Below are positions 12,318-27,248 of a stretch of DNA of 64,000 bases, piece by piece (position 1 is the first letter of the stretch; each line of letters starts with the position of its first letter). The notes below the pieces were generated by a model. The model had not been told where the DNA came from. It ran no database searches and worked only from the letters and a program-made list of their open reading frames with translations. Source of the stretch: Entoloma clypeatum (Eukaryota > Basidiomycota > Agaricomycetes > Agaricales > Entolomataceae); the NCBI GenBank assembly GCA_963565915.1, contig OY751494.1, forward strand, positions 2,294,001 through 2,358,000, written 5' to 3'. A program made the translations under genes and the position numbers.

Positions 12318-14290
12318 ATGGACCTCGACCTCAACTCCCGGTCCAGCACTCTCGTCCCGTAAGGACATTTCTTATCTTCACAGAGCCATTCTGCTCCTGA
12401 ACATACTTATAGTGAATCATGTCTTGAAGAGAAAACCTTGCTGGGTGATTGGTCTCTCTGCGTACACCCCCAGGTTCCTATTCCTCCAGACCTTTCTGAG
12501 CCCTAGTCATCACAACTTAAAAATCGAAACAGGGATGGATTTATTTCTTTAATGCGTCCCTCAAGATCTGTACAGAACAGGATATCAGGGATCCAACCGT
12601 CCGCCGCCATATTACCCTCATTACAGAAGCACACCCACCGCCATATCTCAAGGAACACATGGAAATCCAGCTACACGTTCAAACACATTCGGGGCCGTTG
12701 GAGACGGCAGCGCTCGCCCTCATCATCAACCACAAATACTGTGTCGCTTCTTACGATTACCAAGATGTAGACGACGACAATGTGTCATCCTTTGATCCAC
12801 ATACATGTATGAAACACAGTCTTGGACGTTTGCCCGTTCAAATTGATGAAGCGTGCAGTGAATCGTAAACGACGCCTTTATTGGAACTATCTATGGAACC
12901 ATCCTTCTCACGTACCTACTCCTGAGAGAGCAATTCCAGATGCCTCCGATGCATTGACATGGTATTACGTACGGTGCCTTTGGTTTAGTCTCATAGCATC
13001 CAATTCATGCTTGTATATATACAGACCGACAACCTCATATCTGGCCCAAAATCCCTAGTGCCATTTTCCAAGACAGAGTGTGAAGACTTATCCAAAATTG
13101 TTCAAGAAATGTCCGGTGGGTGTGCTCTTGAACCTATTCATTTTTCCAAGACTGAGTCATCCAGGAGATTCTCGGTATCAGAATTCAGTCGCAAAAACAG
13201 TGTTTCTCGCTTGGCTTCTCCGCGAAGTGTGCAGCTTCAGAGACTCTGAGTGTTATGGTCAATATACGCAAAAAGCTGCCCAAACCTTACGGAGATCGAG
13301 GACACTCCATTCGAATTTCACCTCGCGCCGATCTTCACCATTCCTTTCGGCGGTTATCGATTTGTTTGTCACTCTGTTCTTCTTTGGTATTCCATGGACA
13401 TATTATGCCCATGTGAAGGTGATCTATTCTCACTGATGTCTATTGCGGTCACCGACAAGACCTCAAAGGATGCCAGTGAATATCGCGGACGGCTGTCAAA
13501 TGTGCAAAAGAAATGGGAAACATATATCGAGCGATTAGTTCGTGAATACTCACATTTTCTGCTCATTGTGAGTAATTCTCCCTCCGAAGTCGCGCACTGA
13601 CCGACACTTCTTTCCCTTTCAGTCAACTGTTCTCCTCTCGTATGTTCCCCGTCGCCATAATCTTCGCCTTAGAATCTCATATGATTGCAGAGCCACTGTC
13701 GGACTTCTTGCGATCCCTGATATTGCCCAGCCTACTAAAGTTACAGCGATCATATCATCGTTCGCCTCCTTGGGTAGCATCATTGTCGGCGTTTTCTGTA
13801 TATGGAGGCATCAAACTAAAACTAGCACCCGTGATTCGGTGAGCTTTGTCTCGCGGCGTCTCGCGTTGGAAAGTTGATGATCTACCCATAGTATACATAT
13901 ATGCACAACGCGCAACACCAATATCTAGGACTCCACGGTCACGCGGTGCTATTAAGTCTACCGCCTGTCTTCTTAGTTTGGGCTATCGTCACTTTCACTA
14001 TTTCCATGACCGCCTACGCCGTGGAAGGCTTGGTCCACCCGCATGATGTACATTCGGCTTCAGCATGGGTTGTGCTGGGTATTCTTATTGCCCTCTTAGC
14101 CGCTGTGATGGCGGCTCTCTATACCTTCTCTATAATCTGGAAATTTCAGAGGTCTTCATGGACCATAACCCGGTTGATTTCCTCTTGGACTGCACGGTAT
14201 TATCTTGAACTTGATGCAGACAAGACCATCGCTAATATATTGGCAGGAGGCATATTGTATTCCCATCTGCCTAAGGACAATCCGCCTTAG
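12318..14290 (+). CDS. Multi-pass membrane protein of an expanded basidiomycete family
   Basis: The N-terminal exon starts MDLDLNSRSSTLV. A soluble N-terminal half follows, with segments such as DPTVRRHITLITEA (about 12590) and LYWNYLWNHPSHVPTP (about 12880); its splicing is not fully resolved. The C-terminal half is clearer: FLSAVIDLFVTLFFFGIPW, then RGRLSNVQKKWETYIERL, then hydrophobic helices SATVGLLAIPD, IISSFASLGSIIVGVFCIW, LLSLPPVFLVWAIVTFTI and VVLGILIALLAAVMAALY. From memory of this family, Agaricomycete genomes encode many copies, some with an N-terminal WW domain, and none has a known function. I could not identify a WW domain here. The stop is at 14288-14290. Function unknown. Confidence 0.6.
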
Positions 14291-14552
14291 CTCCTTGGTA
14301 TTGTCAAGGTCAGCAAGCTGGGTTATCACCACACCCTCCTGCCAGGTATGCTACTCAGAGTAGAGATGCCCAGCGGTGCGAAATGAAATGAGGATACCAT
14401 TTTACATATATCACCCCCCATGTACATCATACCCAGCCAAATGCAATATAACCCACCCCAGTATTTGAATGACATGAAGTGATAAGATCGGTGACGATCA
14501 TCAAGACGCTATAATCTTCGCACCACCGAATGTGGAGCGCCACTTTAGAAAA

Positions 14553-15013
14553 ATGTTTAAAGCACCCACATACTTATACAAGCTCATCCCTTCCTCAAGG
14601 CCAGAGCTACTTCCTCTGCCCCTCCCAGAGAACCTTCCCTTGAGCGAATTAGACTCCCATTCAGGCTTCATACATCTATCCACGGCGGCTCAAGTACCCG
14701 GGACGGTAGAACGCTTCTTCGCCAACGAGAATGTGGTGCATGTCTTGAGGCTTGAATATGCACTCCTCAAAAAGGACATCCGCTGGGAGGATCCCAGTGG
14801 GGAAAGTAGTAAGTGGATATGGATTTTTGTTCTTCCAAGCTCATTTCGACATCAGCGCCTGGAGATATGGGACCTGCAAAAATCTTTCCGCACCTATACA
14901 ATGACGGGCAACTGGGAAGCCAAGAAGTCGAGAGCATCTTCGCATTGGAGAGGAGTATGGATGAAAGTTGGGATGCCCGAAAGATACAAGATCATGATTG
15001 GCTGCTTTGTTGA
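14553..15013 (+). CDS. DUF952 family protein
   Basis: A small two-exon gene. Exon 1 encodes YLYKLIPSSRPELLP, then HSGFIHLSTAAQVPGTVERF and VLRLEYALLKKDIRWEDP, the recognisable DUF952 core (an alpha/beta fold related to ADP-ribosyl-binding folds in some descriptions; function unproven). An intron of about 50 bases starting near 14806 leads to exon 2, with FPHLYNDGQLG and a short tail ending HDWLLC. ATG 14553 is the first Met in frame. The in-frame codons upstream reach no other ATG. It is convergent with the P-loop gene; the two stop codons are about 50 bases apart. Confidence 0.75.
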
Positions 15014-15061
15014 CACTCAACCATCGAAGTGTAGCTATAATGATCGATGCAGCAACATTCA

Positions 15062-16914
15062 CTAAAGAACAAGAATCGATGCCCCTCCGTCACGGGTGAC
15101 CCTTCTCCTTGTTTTCATAATCAGGTAGCGGCGCCCAAATTGCGCTAGAACCTTCTTCGAGCTTGAACTGGCACCAGGATCGGTGAACATACCCAAGGCT
15201 GATGATGCCAGGACCATCGCCTGTCCAGTCTGACCAGTAGCTTGTGAGTGGAAGGAAAACTAAGAAGAAAGCCACAAGTACCGGAAGTTTGACAACTTTA
15301 TCAAAAGGATCATTTCCTGTGAAATCTGCAGATACATGCTTGACAAGATGCTCCCACCACGCAGGGGAGGAGAAGCGGTGAAGAAGTACGACAGAGCAGA
15401 GGCCCACAAGTACTGGTGGAACTACAGTGGGTTCTGGACAACGCGTTGAGTCACGATCAACAAATGAAGGCCAATGCTCGATTCTTACCTTGGGTACTTA
15501 TGATGATTCTCATTGAGAGATGACGTTGCTGGCGAGTTAAAGCTAATAATGCATCGGTCAGCCCGGATGACTTCGTACGTGACAAGTACTGATGCAAGGT
15601 GAATAGATTAACTTGTGAGAGAGAAGTGTAATTGAGTGGATTGACCTTGTGAGCCTCGTCCACGACCAACACCTTGCCTGTCCCAACATCGGCACGAACG
15701 AAGAGACGCGTCACTATTTCAAAAAGGCCGCATGCGGATGAAGGATCAATGAATGGGTCAGAAAGATCGATGATAGTCAACTGTCCCGCAGCGAATCGCG
15801 GACTGTGGGATGTCGCTTTGTGCTTCCTGTCAATGAATGAATTGAGGAGTGAGAGACGCTGCTCTAAACCCGACAATTGGGCGGGATTGAAGGTCTTTTT
15901 TTGAAGATCGAGTGCTTGACTGAATGCTCGATATGTATATTGTTCTCCCAGTCCGCGAAGAATTGTCTAGAGATAATGAACAAGAAGATATCTTTCGAAA
16001 GCATATCCAGGCTCACGAGAATGATTTGGATGTATAATGGTGCTGAATCCGATGATCCAATAGCCATCATCGATAGGAAAGCTTGTGCATCGAGTTCTTC
16101 TTCCGCAAAAAGCAATGGTTCTACTGTTACGTGACTCCCAAGCGAGGAATAAACAGCGCGCATTGTATTGAGTGATGAGTGCGAGACAAAAACGCGGATA
16201 GTGGGTGTCTGGAGCCCTGCTGATCCAGGGACTGCAAGCCATGCAGCTTCGCTAGGCAGGGAGCTGGGACCGCCCTCACCAAAATGAAGGACAAGGCCGG
16301 AGAGCGGCTTCGCCAGGGATCCAACCGAGGCGCAACCAGGGACGAACATGTTTTCCAGCATGACTGATAAGGTGTGAGATTTGCCAGAGCCTTGTATCTT
16401 TGGTCAGGTAGCACGCGTTATGTGATGGTAGAGAGAGCACCTTGCACTCCGCATACTAGTGCTGAGAATGGAGCATTCTGTCCCAGATGTAGGATGAGCA
16501 TATTGTACCAGAAACACAAGTTTTTGAAGCTTACTGTATTTAAATAGAGACGTGGGTCAGTGGGAAGATCGATTAGTGATTTATCACTATCCAACGATTA
16601 ACTGTGGTTCAGGCTGCGAGAACGAGGACTTACTGAGTGGATATAGCACGCCCCAGTACACCGTATTGGGTCTTTTCAGACGCGTAGCCGGCAGACTCAT
16701 ACGCATCTCTGGTTATTAGAGGGGCAGTGAAGAGGTCATGGGTTTCCATCGTTGTAGCTTCGTGGTCCTCAGGGTGTAAATCAAGGAGTGTCAACTCTTC
16801 CTATATCTCCAACCAATCAACCAACGACGATACAACATTTAAGACCATAACGACACCTACATGAGCTTGGCTGGTCTTGCCAGATTCGCGATGATGAGGT
16901 GTCGAGGGATGCAT
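15062..16914 (-). CDS. P-loop NTPase of a fungal family with HerA-like features
   Basis: The N-terminus MHPSTPHHRESGKTSQAH (start 16914) is spliced to EELTLLDLHPEDHEATT and then to YASEKTQYGVLGRAI. A Walker A motif is formed across an intron (VCGVQG / GSGKSHTLSVMLENM, about 16360-16460). The middle reads SGLVLHFGEGG and LTIIDLSDPFI. A Walker B-like stretch is KVLVVDEAHK (about 15660), followed by a sensor-like RQQRHLSMRIIISTQ. The C-terminus has LHRFSSPAWWEHL and, after an intron, ends at 15062 with a basic Arg/Lys-rich tail. The order Walker A, long insert, DEAHK, ISTQ, H-R-F-S-P-A-W resembles HerA/FtsK-like ATPases. Members of this family are common in mushroom-forming fungi and unassigned. 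The function is unknown, but the ATPase core looks intact. Confidence 0.75.
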
Positions 16915-17251
16915 TTCCTTGATCAGAGGAGACCGAAGAAGGGCTGATAAGGACTGTCACGGTTTCGCGCAAGTACTTATAAAGGGTTCAGAGGAATGGA
17001 GTAAGCAGCGCGTGTTGACGCGTCTCAATTGAAATCTGACACACATCCGCTACACACATGGCGCGCTTCCGTCTGTTTCTGTATTTCTTTTTCAGCTTTT
17101 GCACATTCAATGACCGGATCCTTTACTCACCAGATCGTTACATGACGACCATCGAAAGATAAAGACACGTTCGGTGTAGTCATTAGTAGAATAGGGGTCT
17201 TACATAATACATGCCTTAATCTTTTGAAAGTTGAAAATTTCCGACTACCCA

Positions 17252-18617
17252 ATGCCTCTTTTCGACGTCCCGGGTTGGAATCTGTCTTCGCCGCTGGTAG
17301 CCGAAGCGTCAACTAAAGTATCGAAGAAGCGCAAGCGCCCGTCAAGCGATCCAAGTAAACTACAGTCTGCGGAAGTAAATCTCGAGAAGCTGGTGAAGCG
17401 CTTGACCGGAAATTCCTCCACAGAACTTGAACGCACAAAACAAGCGAAGAAATCTGGCCCTCTTGGAGGCAGCAAAATTGCTGATAAAAAGCGAGCCAGA
17501 AAGTCGAGCCCAACAACCGATGTCCTCGAGGAACAGAAAAAAACGATCTCTCGACCAAAGCCATTAAAACCAGTGGTGATCGGGAGAGATTCCATTGAGT
17601 CCTTCCAACCAGCGAAAAGAATGAAGACAAAACATAAAGACTCAACCAATGCCAATGATTCTACAGCTGGTCTAACAGCCCTTCAGCTAGGCATGAAACA
17701 CAGCTTGGATGGTGCGCGCTTCAGGTGAGCCGAGAGTTTTTACATCATGTCCTTGATGTATGCTTGATGTACCTATGGTTCCCAGAATGATCAACGAAAG
17801 CCTATACAACGTGGACAGTCGACAAGCACACCAGATGATGAAGGATGATCCTCATGTCTTTCAAGATGTGAATCCCTGTGTTCAGCTAATCATGAATCAT
17901 TTGATCACATTTCATAGTATCATGCCGGGTTCCGTCATCAGGTTGAATCGTGGCCGACAAATCCAGTCCAACACTACATCTCAGCTTTATCGGATTACCC
18001 ACCAAAGACATTTGTCGCTGACCTGGGGTGTGGGGATGCTGCCCTTGCTCGCGCGATGATTCCTCGGGGGATGACCATTTTGTCATTCGACCTGGTCTCC
18101 GACGGAGTGTTTGTCATCGAGGCCGATATCTGTGACAAGATACCTCTTCCAGGTTCCGAAGGGAACGTGGATGAGAAATCGGACGGAGAGGGTCAGGTAG
18201 TTGACGTCGTCATCTGTGCCTTGAGCTTGATGGGCACGAACTGGCCAAACTGCCTTCGCGAGGCTTGGAGGATATTGAAGGCAGAGTATGTCCCTCTTTC
18301 TGTATATTCTGTCATCGGTCCTCATTTCGCCTCTCGAAAGCGGAGAACTAAAAGTTGCAGAAGTTGCAAGTCGAATCACCGATGTCCAAGAATTTCAGAG
18401 TCTTGCGAGATCGATTGGATTCCTGCTGAAGTCGAAAGTAAGTTCTATGTTGAGCGGTCGGATGGCCTTTTCATTCTCTTTTTAGGACGATAGAAACTCT
18501 CATTTCACGCTATTTGAATTTCAAAAGGTACCTAGAAGAAGGAAAAGTGACAAGGAGTGGACGAAGATACGGTCTTTGGCTGGCGTCCTCAAACCCTGCG
18601 AGTACAAACGAAGATGA
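17252..18617 (+). CDS. rrp8: Rrp8-type nucleolar rRNA (m1A) methyltransferase
   Basis: Rrp8 methylates a 25S rRNA adenine and acts in early 60S processing. The start MPLFDVPGWNL is followed by a Lys/Arg-rich nucleolar-type N-terminus (KKRKRPSSDP). The catalytic domain begins RMINESLYNVDSRQA and carries the SAM-binding motif VADLGCGDAALA. It continues LSFDLVS, VIEADICDKIPL and VVICALSLMGTNW, and after an intron GELKVAEVASRI. The C-terminus SHFTLFEFQKVPRRR is typical of the family. Exons join across short introns near 17725, 17865, 18290 and 18440; the stop is at 18615-18617. Nothing unusual seen. Confidence 0.88.
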
Positions 18618-18764
18618 TACATTACAGTAACATTGGAATGAATTGCTGAACATAAGTATGAGATGAGAATATCTAAGATCTTATCTTAGATATTACGGCT
18701 AGTACTGCAGTAAATCCTCTATCCTGTCATGCCCTAGTCCCAATTCATCTCTCCAACCACGATC

Positions 18765-19822
18765 ATGTCCACCACAAGAGTCAACGTCCTCTCTCATCCT
18801 ATCGTCAACGCAGAATTGTCAAAACTCAGACAGACGTCGACTGGCCCAAAAGAGTTTCGCGAGGTATGTTGCGACCTGCCTACATCGGTGCATGTCGCCT
18901 AGTTTGTTGTGTTCAGGGTATTCACCATATTAGCTTGATTTTGGGGATTGAAGCTACGCGGAATCTAGAAGAATCCACCTTTCAAGGGGTGGGTTGTGCC
19001 CGTCGAACAACCATGTCGATGCTGGACTGATTTCTGAATAGCAAACCCCTGTCGGCCCATTCACAGGGACTATGATCAAACCCAAGATTGGCTTGACGCC
19101 GATCCTTCGAGCTGGCCTGGGGATGACAGATGCCTTGGTAAACCACGATTTACAAATCTACTTGCATTATTTGACGATTATCGTTTAGTTGACACTCTTT
19201 CCGTGAGCGCAGTCGCCCTGCGTTGCCTGAAGCGCCTGTTCATGGAATTTACCCAGAGCAGCGCCAGTCTACCATCTTGGGTTGTTCCGGGAGAAGGTTA
19301 CATTGCAGCCCGTGGAATGTCTGGTTAATATGCTGCCTCTGCATTCGATCTACTGAGAATGTCTTGGTAGATTACTCCAAGCTTCCGCCTTCGCCTCCTG
19401 TGGATCAAGTTTTCATTCTTGATCCACTTATCGCGACGGGGGGTACTGCATGCGCTGCGCTGGCCATGATCATCGACTGGGGCGTTCCCTGTATGTCCTG
19501 TGCTATGTGGTAAGGTCGATCCATCCGCTTACATCTGGGGTAGTGAAAAACATCAAACTTCTCTGCGTTCTTGCCTCTCAAGAGGGTTTGAAACACGTTC
19601 AAGACGAATATCCTGACCTCGAGGTGGGGTACAACAATAATGCTAGGATAAATTCTCACTATGCGTAGATATGGGCTGGTGGTGTCGACGAATCTTTGAC
19701 AGCGGAGGGAATTATCAGTCCAGGACTTGGAGATACGGTATGTTTGAATACTTTATTGCTGGCCCAATCCTTGTTAAAATGAAATACAGGGCGATCGCCT
19801 CTTCAGCACCGTTCGCGTGTAA
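18765..19822 (+). CDS. fur1: Uracil phosphoribosyltransferase
   Basis: This pyrimidine salvage enzyme converts uracil and PRPP to UMP in the cytosol. It starts MSTTRVNVLSHPIVN. Conserved segments are GPFTGTMIKPKIGLTPILRA, VYHLGLFREKVTLQPVEYY, the PRPP-binding DPLIATGGTACAA, KLLCVLASQEGLKHVQDEYP and GLGDTGDRLFSTVRV at the end. One junction needs care: TTTCC at about 19202 must be spliced over a stop in the unspliced reading to the acceptor near 19248, which gives LFPAAPVYHLG in frame. Seven or so small exons. No break remains after splicing. Confidence 0.9.
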
Positions 19823-19869
19823 ACATAACTTGAGCATTGTACTTTAGAGATGTCTGGAATCTACTAGGC

Positions 19870-19877
19870 CACGTGAT
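19870..19877. promoter_or_regulatory. CACGTGAT E-box upstream of met10
   Basis: CACGTGAT lies about 95 bases before the MET10 start, with a further ACGTGATC near 19904. In yeasts, CACGTG bound by Cbf1 with Met4 switches on sulfate-assimilation genes including MET10. The site is seen; conservation of the circuit here is inference. Confidence 0.5.
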
Positions 19878-19963
19878 TACCATCACCAAATCGCGTGAAA
19901 AGACGTGATCATTTGCAAGTGAAAGGCCTCCACTCCGGCTGAACATGGCAAAAAATTCTTTGC

Positions 19964-22900
19964 ATGGCATTGTACACCCCCTCGGGCGTCTCGACGCCGT
20001 TATCGTCCACCGACGTCTCTATACCCCCATCTCCCCGCTTGAAAGTCTCCATCGACACTCTTGAACAGGATGTGTACCATAACCCTCGCATACCCGCATC
20101 TGCTATCGTGGAATTCACAGCTTCGAGAGCGAAAACGACGTCAAGCGTGTACATATACGACCTCGCGGGCCAGGTGGGCTTCGGCACCTTGACTAAAGAA
20201 TGGGCAGCGTCCGGATCCGACACAGCTCCCGTGGTCGAGGTACAGACCAGAGCAGGTGCAGGTCTGAGCCTCGTTGGAAGATTATCCGAGGGCACTAGCA
20301 AAGACACTGTCAAAGGCGCTATCTTAACAGCATACACCACCCCTACCGGGTTGTCTATGATGGCTTCCTCCCTTGTCCATCTACCAACAGCATCATCTTC
20401 CAGTAGGTTGATCATACAGGTCCCAACCGTGACACCCGTGGGGGAAACTTTTGCGCTCTCGCCGTCGCTCTCGCCGCTTGCATCGGCATGGCCGATTTTA
20501 CCCGATGGTACCGTCATCCTACTTTCCGCCTCTCCCCAACAGACGTCCGACTTTGCTGCCCTATCATACAAACTTACTCAGTCACACGTTATCCATTTCT
20601 TCGATCTGTTCAGCAGCGCAAGGGAAAATGGCCATCTGCTAACACCTTTGGCTGATAAAGTCGGTGACAAAGGCAACACAGTCACACAAATTATCAGCGA
20701 TGCTGGTTACAGATTTTTTGACGTGTTCGGCGATGCTGAGGCGCACACAGTCATCGTCTTACTAAATGGTCCTTTAGCACGCGCTGCTGCAACATTAGTC
20801 AGACGAACTGTTGGACTTGCTGTGGTAATCGTGAACGTCCTCCGTCCTTGGGATGAAACTACTTTCGCCAGTGTTCTACCTGGTGCTGCACAATACTTAC
20901 ATGTTATTGACGAGGTTCCCAACACGAGCACGCAAGGGATGTTATACATTGACGTTCTTGGCACCCTGTTAGGAAATCGGGGACACATCTCGGTCCAAGG
21001 CCATCGACTCACACCGGCCAGAACCCAGGAATTCTTGCAGAGAGATGTGTCTTTCTTCCGTTCCATACTGGGTATCCATCCTACAATGCAATCCACCCCT
21101 GTACTGCGCCATTCTAATACCAAAAAGATATTACTGCTCAGCAGCCCTCAGTCCCCATTATCAGCATCATCCCGCCTCATGGAAGATCTTTTCTTCTCGA
21201 ATAAAGGAATTTCTGCGCATTCACTCACGGATTACGACGTGCTTTCGAAACCTGGAGGTATCAGCGCCTTCCGACTGCTGCTCTCACCCAAATCCGGAAT
21301 TGACGAGATCCATCCTATTTCTCAAACACTGCCGCTGGATCGGGACTCAGAGGGGAAGGTCGACCTCCTTGCCGTCTTAGATCAAAGTCTTCTTACATCA
21401 CACGCCGTCTTTCAATATGCAAAACAAAGCTCCGTGGTGCTCGTCGTCACAGTTTGGTCACCAGAAGAGTTGAAATCTAATCTTCGTCCCAACACGGTCT
21501 CGCTCATTGTCGAGAGGAATCTCCGGGTCTTTTCTTTCAACGTGCAGGATATAGCGTCTGGCGCCGCGGCTGTTGGCTCATCGCAGGAAGTCATCAAGAA
21601 CATTCTCGTCTATATGGCATTTGTCAAATTATATCTCGGAGCTGCAGCCACCGAATCGAAAGTTTACAGTATTGTCCAGTCATCACTAGGCAAATTCGGA
21701 GGGGGTATTTCCCTAGGAAATATCAACGCCAGTGCTTGGGCTGGCCTGCAAGAGATTAGTATCATCCCGGTGATAGATAAGTCGTCCAGCGGCGACCATC
21801 CTCTGAAGGCATTCGAATTCAACGCAATCGGAGTTGAAACGGAAAGCGGAGAGACCATCGTCAACGGCGCTCGCTTAGCATCTTGGCATGATGCTGCAAA
21901 GCACCTCCTTTTCCCAGCTGTCTTCGTTCCTGAACTGCAACCATCTTCAGAAGAATATCCTCAGAACCCTAGCCTCCGCCCTGAACTTCCCGAACGCACA
22001 TTCCTTGTTACGTGCGCCGTCAATCGCCGCCTCACTCCTCTAGAATATGACCGCAACGTGTTCCATCTCGAGTTTGACACCACCGGCACGGGGCTGAAAT
22101 ATGTTGTTGGTGAAGCGCTTGGCGTGCATGGGTGGAATGACGAGAATGAAGTTTTAGAGTTTTGTGCCTGGTATGGTGTCGATCCTGATCGGCTTGTGAC
22201 CATACCCGTTCCAGGTAGTGACGGCAAGGTGCACACTCGAACCGTCCTCCATGCCCTTCAGCAGCAAATCGACCTATTCGGGCATCCGCCAAAGTCTTTC
22301 TATACTGACCTCGCCGGATACGCGACATCCGCTGTTGACCAGCACGCGTTGTTTTTCATTGGTTCGCCAGAGGGTTCTGCCACTTACAAAAAACTTTCCG
22401 AGAAAGATACCGTTACTTTTGCTGATATTCTCGGAAAATATTCGAGCGCCAAACCTGGAATCGAAAAACTTTGCGAACTAATCGGCGATATAAAACCAAG
22501 GCATTATAGTATTGCCAGTGCCCAAAGTGTCGTGGGCAACAGAGTTGACCTCCTGGTCGTCACTGTAGACTGGACAACCCCAAGTGGTACGCTGCATTTT
22601 TACGTCATCACCCTCTTCTTATTCACAAACCACGTTCAGGAACTCCTCGATACGGGCAATGCACGAGATACCTTGCTGGTTTGCGGATTGGGCAGAAAGT
22701 CACAGTTTCGATCAAACCCAGTGTCATGAAGGTTTGGGCGCATCTTTTCGTATTACTTATTGTGCTAATCTTCTCCAACGTAGTTGCCGCCCAGTCTTAG
22801 ACAGCCTATCATCCTAGCCGGCCTTGGAACAGGAGCAGCTCCTTTCCGAGCGTTTTTTCAACATCTCGCCTGGCTAGTATCCCAAGGGCAGGAAATTGGA

Positions 22901-23254
22901 CCAGTCTATTATTATTTCGGCTCTAGACATCAAGCTTCGGAGTATCTCTATGGAGAAGAGGTTGAATCCTACATTCTTGATGGGATTATTACCCATGCCG
23001 GTCTGGCATTTTCCAGGGATGGTGCCAAAAAGGTCTACATTCAGCACAAGATGTTGGAGGATTCCGAGGCGCTCGTAAAGATGCTTTACGACAACGAAGG
23101 GGCCTTCTACTTATGCGGCCCGACCTGGCCTGTTCCTGATGTTTATGAAGCGTTGGTGAATGCGTTGGTGAAATACAGAGGAGTCGATGTTGTAAACGCG
23201 GGCAAATATCTCGAAAGTTTGAAGGGAGAGGAACGATATGTGTTAGAGGTATGA
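19964..23254 (+). CDS. met10: Sulfite reductase (NADPH) flavoprotein component
   Basis: This subunit passes electrons from NADPH through flavin to the sulfite reductase haemoprotein in sulfate assimilation. A long first exon starts MALYTPSGVSTPLSSTDVSI and runs to about 22588. It includes a pyruvate:ferredoxin-oxidoreductase-like N-terminal half typical of fungal Met10 and the FAD-binding region (RHYSIASAQ). Two introns follow (about 22588-22640 and 22730-22785). The NADPH-binding part then reads GLGTGAAPFRAFFQHL and YYYFGSRHQASEYLYGEEVE, with the C-terminal AGKYLESLKGEERYVLEV. The length of about 1050 residues fits. ATG 19964 is preferred because the nearby ATG 19945 is out of frame. Confidence 0.92.
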
Positions 23255-23447
23255 TATCCATGAGTCCTTTACAAGAAACTACCGGCTGATCCTAACTATA
23301 CTAGGTTTACTAATATGTTGCGCAGTTAGATATATATATTGAATTGGATTATGATATCTCCGTTGTCAATACCCATTGTCCCGAGGTTGCAAATTAGAGC
23401 ATCCTCATGAAATGTGCTGTAAAAACGTCAACGAGGATCTATGCATC

Positions 23448-25784
<2,337 letters not shown>

Positions 25785-25812
25785 CTAGATCAACTTCAAC
25801 GGTCAAACCTGA

Positions 25813-27177
25813 ATGTCCTCCAGCAGTGATGCCGCTTTATCTGGCCCTTCCTCCGCCGTTTTTCGACCTTCGGACCCCATCACAGACTCTGCCGTCTCCG
25901 TACAAGGCCCAAACTTCGATGTTCCAATGACCTTGCCACAGTTTTTGCAGAGCTACGAGCGCATCGGATTCCAAGCAAACAGTCTCGGGAAAGCGATAAA
26001 TATCGTGAACAAAATGGCAGGTCCTTCTTTCTATCTCGCAAACACGCGAATAACTCGGTGGATCGATTTTTATAGCGGGCATGGCGCCTGTCAGACGACC
26101 CAATAGTGGAAGACGAATCAGACCACTACGCTTCACCCCAAGTGCGCGCAAACACCAAATGCGATATCTTCCTTGGATACACTTCAAATCTTATCTCCTC
26201 TGGTCTGCGCGAAGTCATCCTCCATCTTGTCAAGCATCGACATGTCGCGGTGCTTGTAACTACAGCCGGCGGCATCGAAGAAGACTTGATCAAATGCCTT
26301 GGAAAGACCTACCTGGCAGACTTTAACCTCGACGGCGCTGAATTGCGAAAGCGTGGTATGAATCGCATCGGCAACTTAATCGTTCCAAACGATAATTACT
26401 GTAAATTTGAGGACTGGCTCACACCAATCCTGGACTCTATGCTGGCTGAACAAAGGGAGACCGGTGTCGTTTGGACCCCCAGCAAGTTCATTCATAGACT
26501 TGGCAAAGAAATAAACAACGAGGACTCTGTATATTATTGGGCATATAAAGTATTCCGCCCTTTCGCCCATGTTCTAGTGCACAATCCTCACCTTTACGCC
26601 ATCAGAACAACATTCCCGTTTTTTGTCCTGCCCTGACCGATGGCTCGATCGGTGATATGATCTATTTCCATTCGTTCCGCTCCCCAGGTTTCGTTCTCGA
26701 TATCGTGCAAGACATCCGTAGCTTGAATGACTTGGCACGAACTTCCAAAAAAGCTGGAATGATCATCTTAGGAGGCGGCGTTTGCAAACATCAAATTGCG
26801 AATGCCATGCTGATTGTATTCGAACATCTCCCGAAAAGCTTTGACCGACACTGACATATCATGTTCACAGAGAAACGGTGCTGATTTTTCCGTCTACATC
26901 GTATGTGACTATGGTCTCTCTCGCCACTTGGCCACTCACGCGATGGCAGAACACCGGACAAGAATTTGACGGTTCAGATTCTGGTGCCCGACCTGATGAG
27001 GCTGTTTCTTGGGGAAAAATCCGAGGAGGCGCAGAATCCGTCAAGGTTTGCCTGGCCGTGTATGGCGTCAGAAACATGCTCACTGCCTCTCTCAAGGTCT
27101 ACGCCGATGCAACGTTAGTATTTCCGATGTTAGTTGCGGCAACTTTTGCCCAAGACAGATCAGACACCTCAACATAG
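25813..27177 (+). CDS. dys1: Deoxyhypusine synthase
   Basis: This enzyme transfers the aminobutyl group of spermidine to a lysine of eIF5A, the first step of hypusine formation. It starts [17 protein letters not shown]. Core segments seen are [73 protein letters not shown] and [15 protein letters not shown]. The catalytic lysine lies in [15 protein letters not shown]. The C-terminus [19 protein letters not shown] ends at 27177. At least six short introns, e.g. near 26017, 26550 and 27050. No missing residue seen. Confidence 0.92.
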
Positions 27178-27248
27178 ATATGGGAAAATATATTTATCGG
27201 AAGGTGCGTCATGAAAGATAGTCTTTGTTAACTGACCTAATTACTGTT

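Noticed and set aside
19190..19260. A premature stop in uracil phosphoribosyltransferase
   Set aside because: The in-frame TGA lies in an intron (GTGAGC...ACCCAG). Splicing restores the conserved LFPAAPVYHLG reading.
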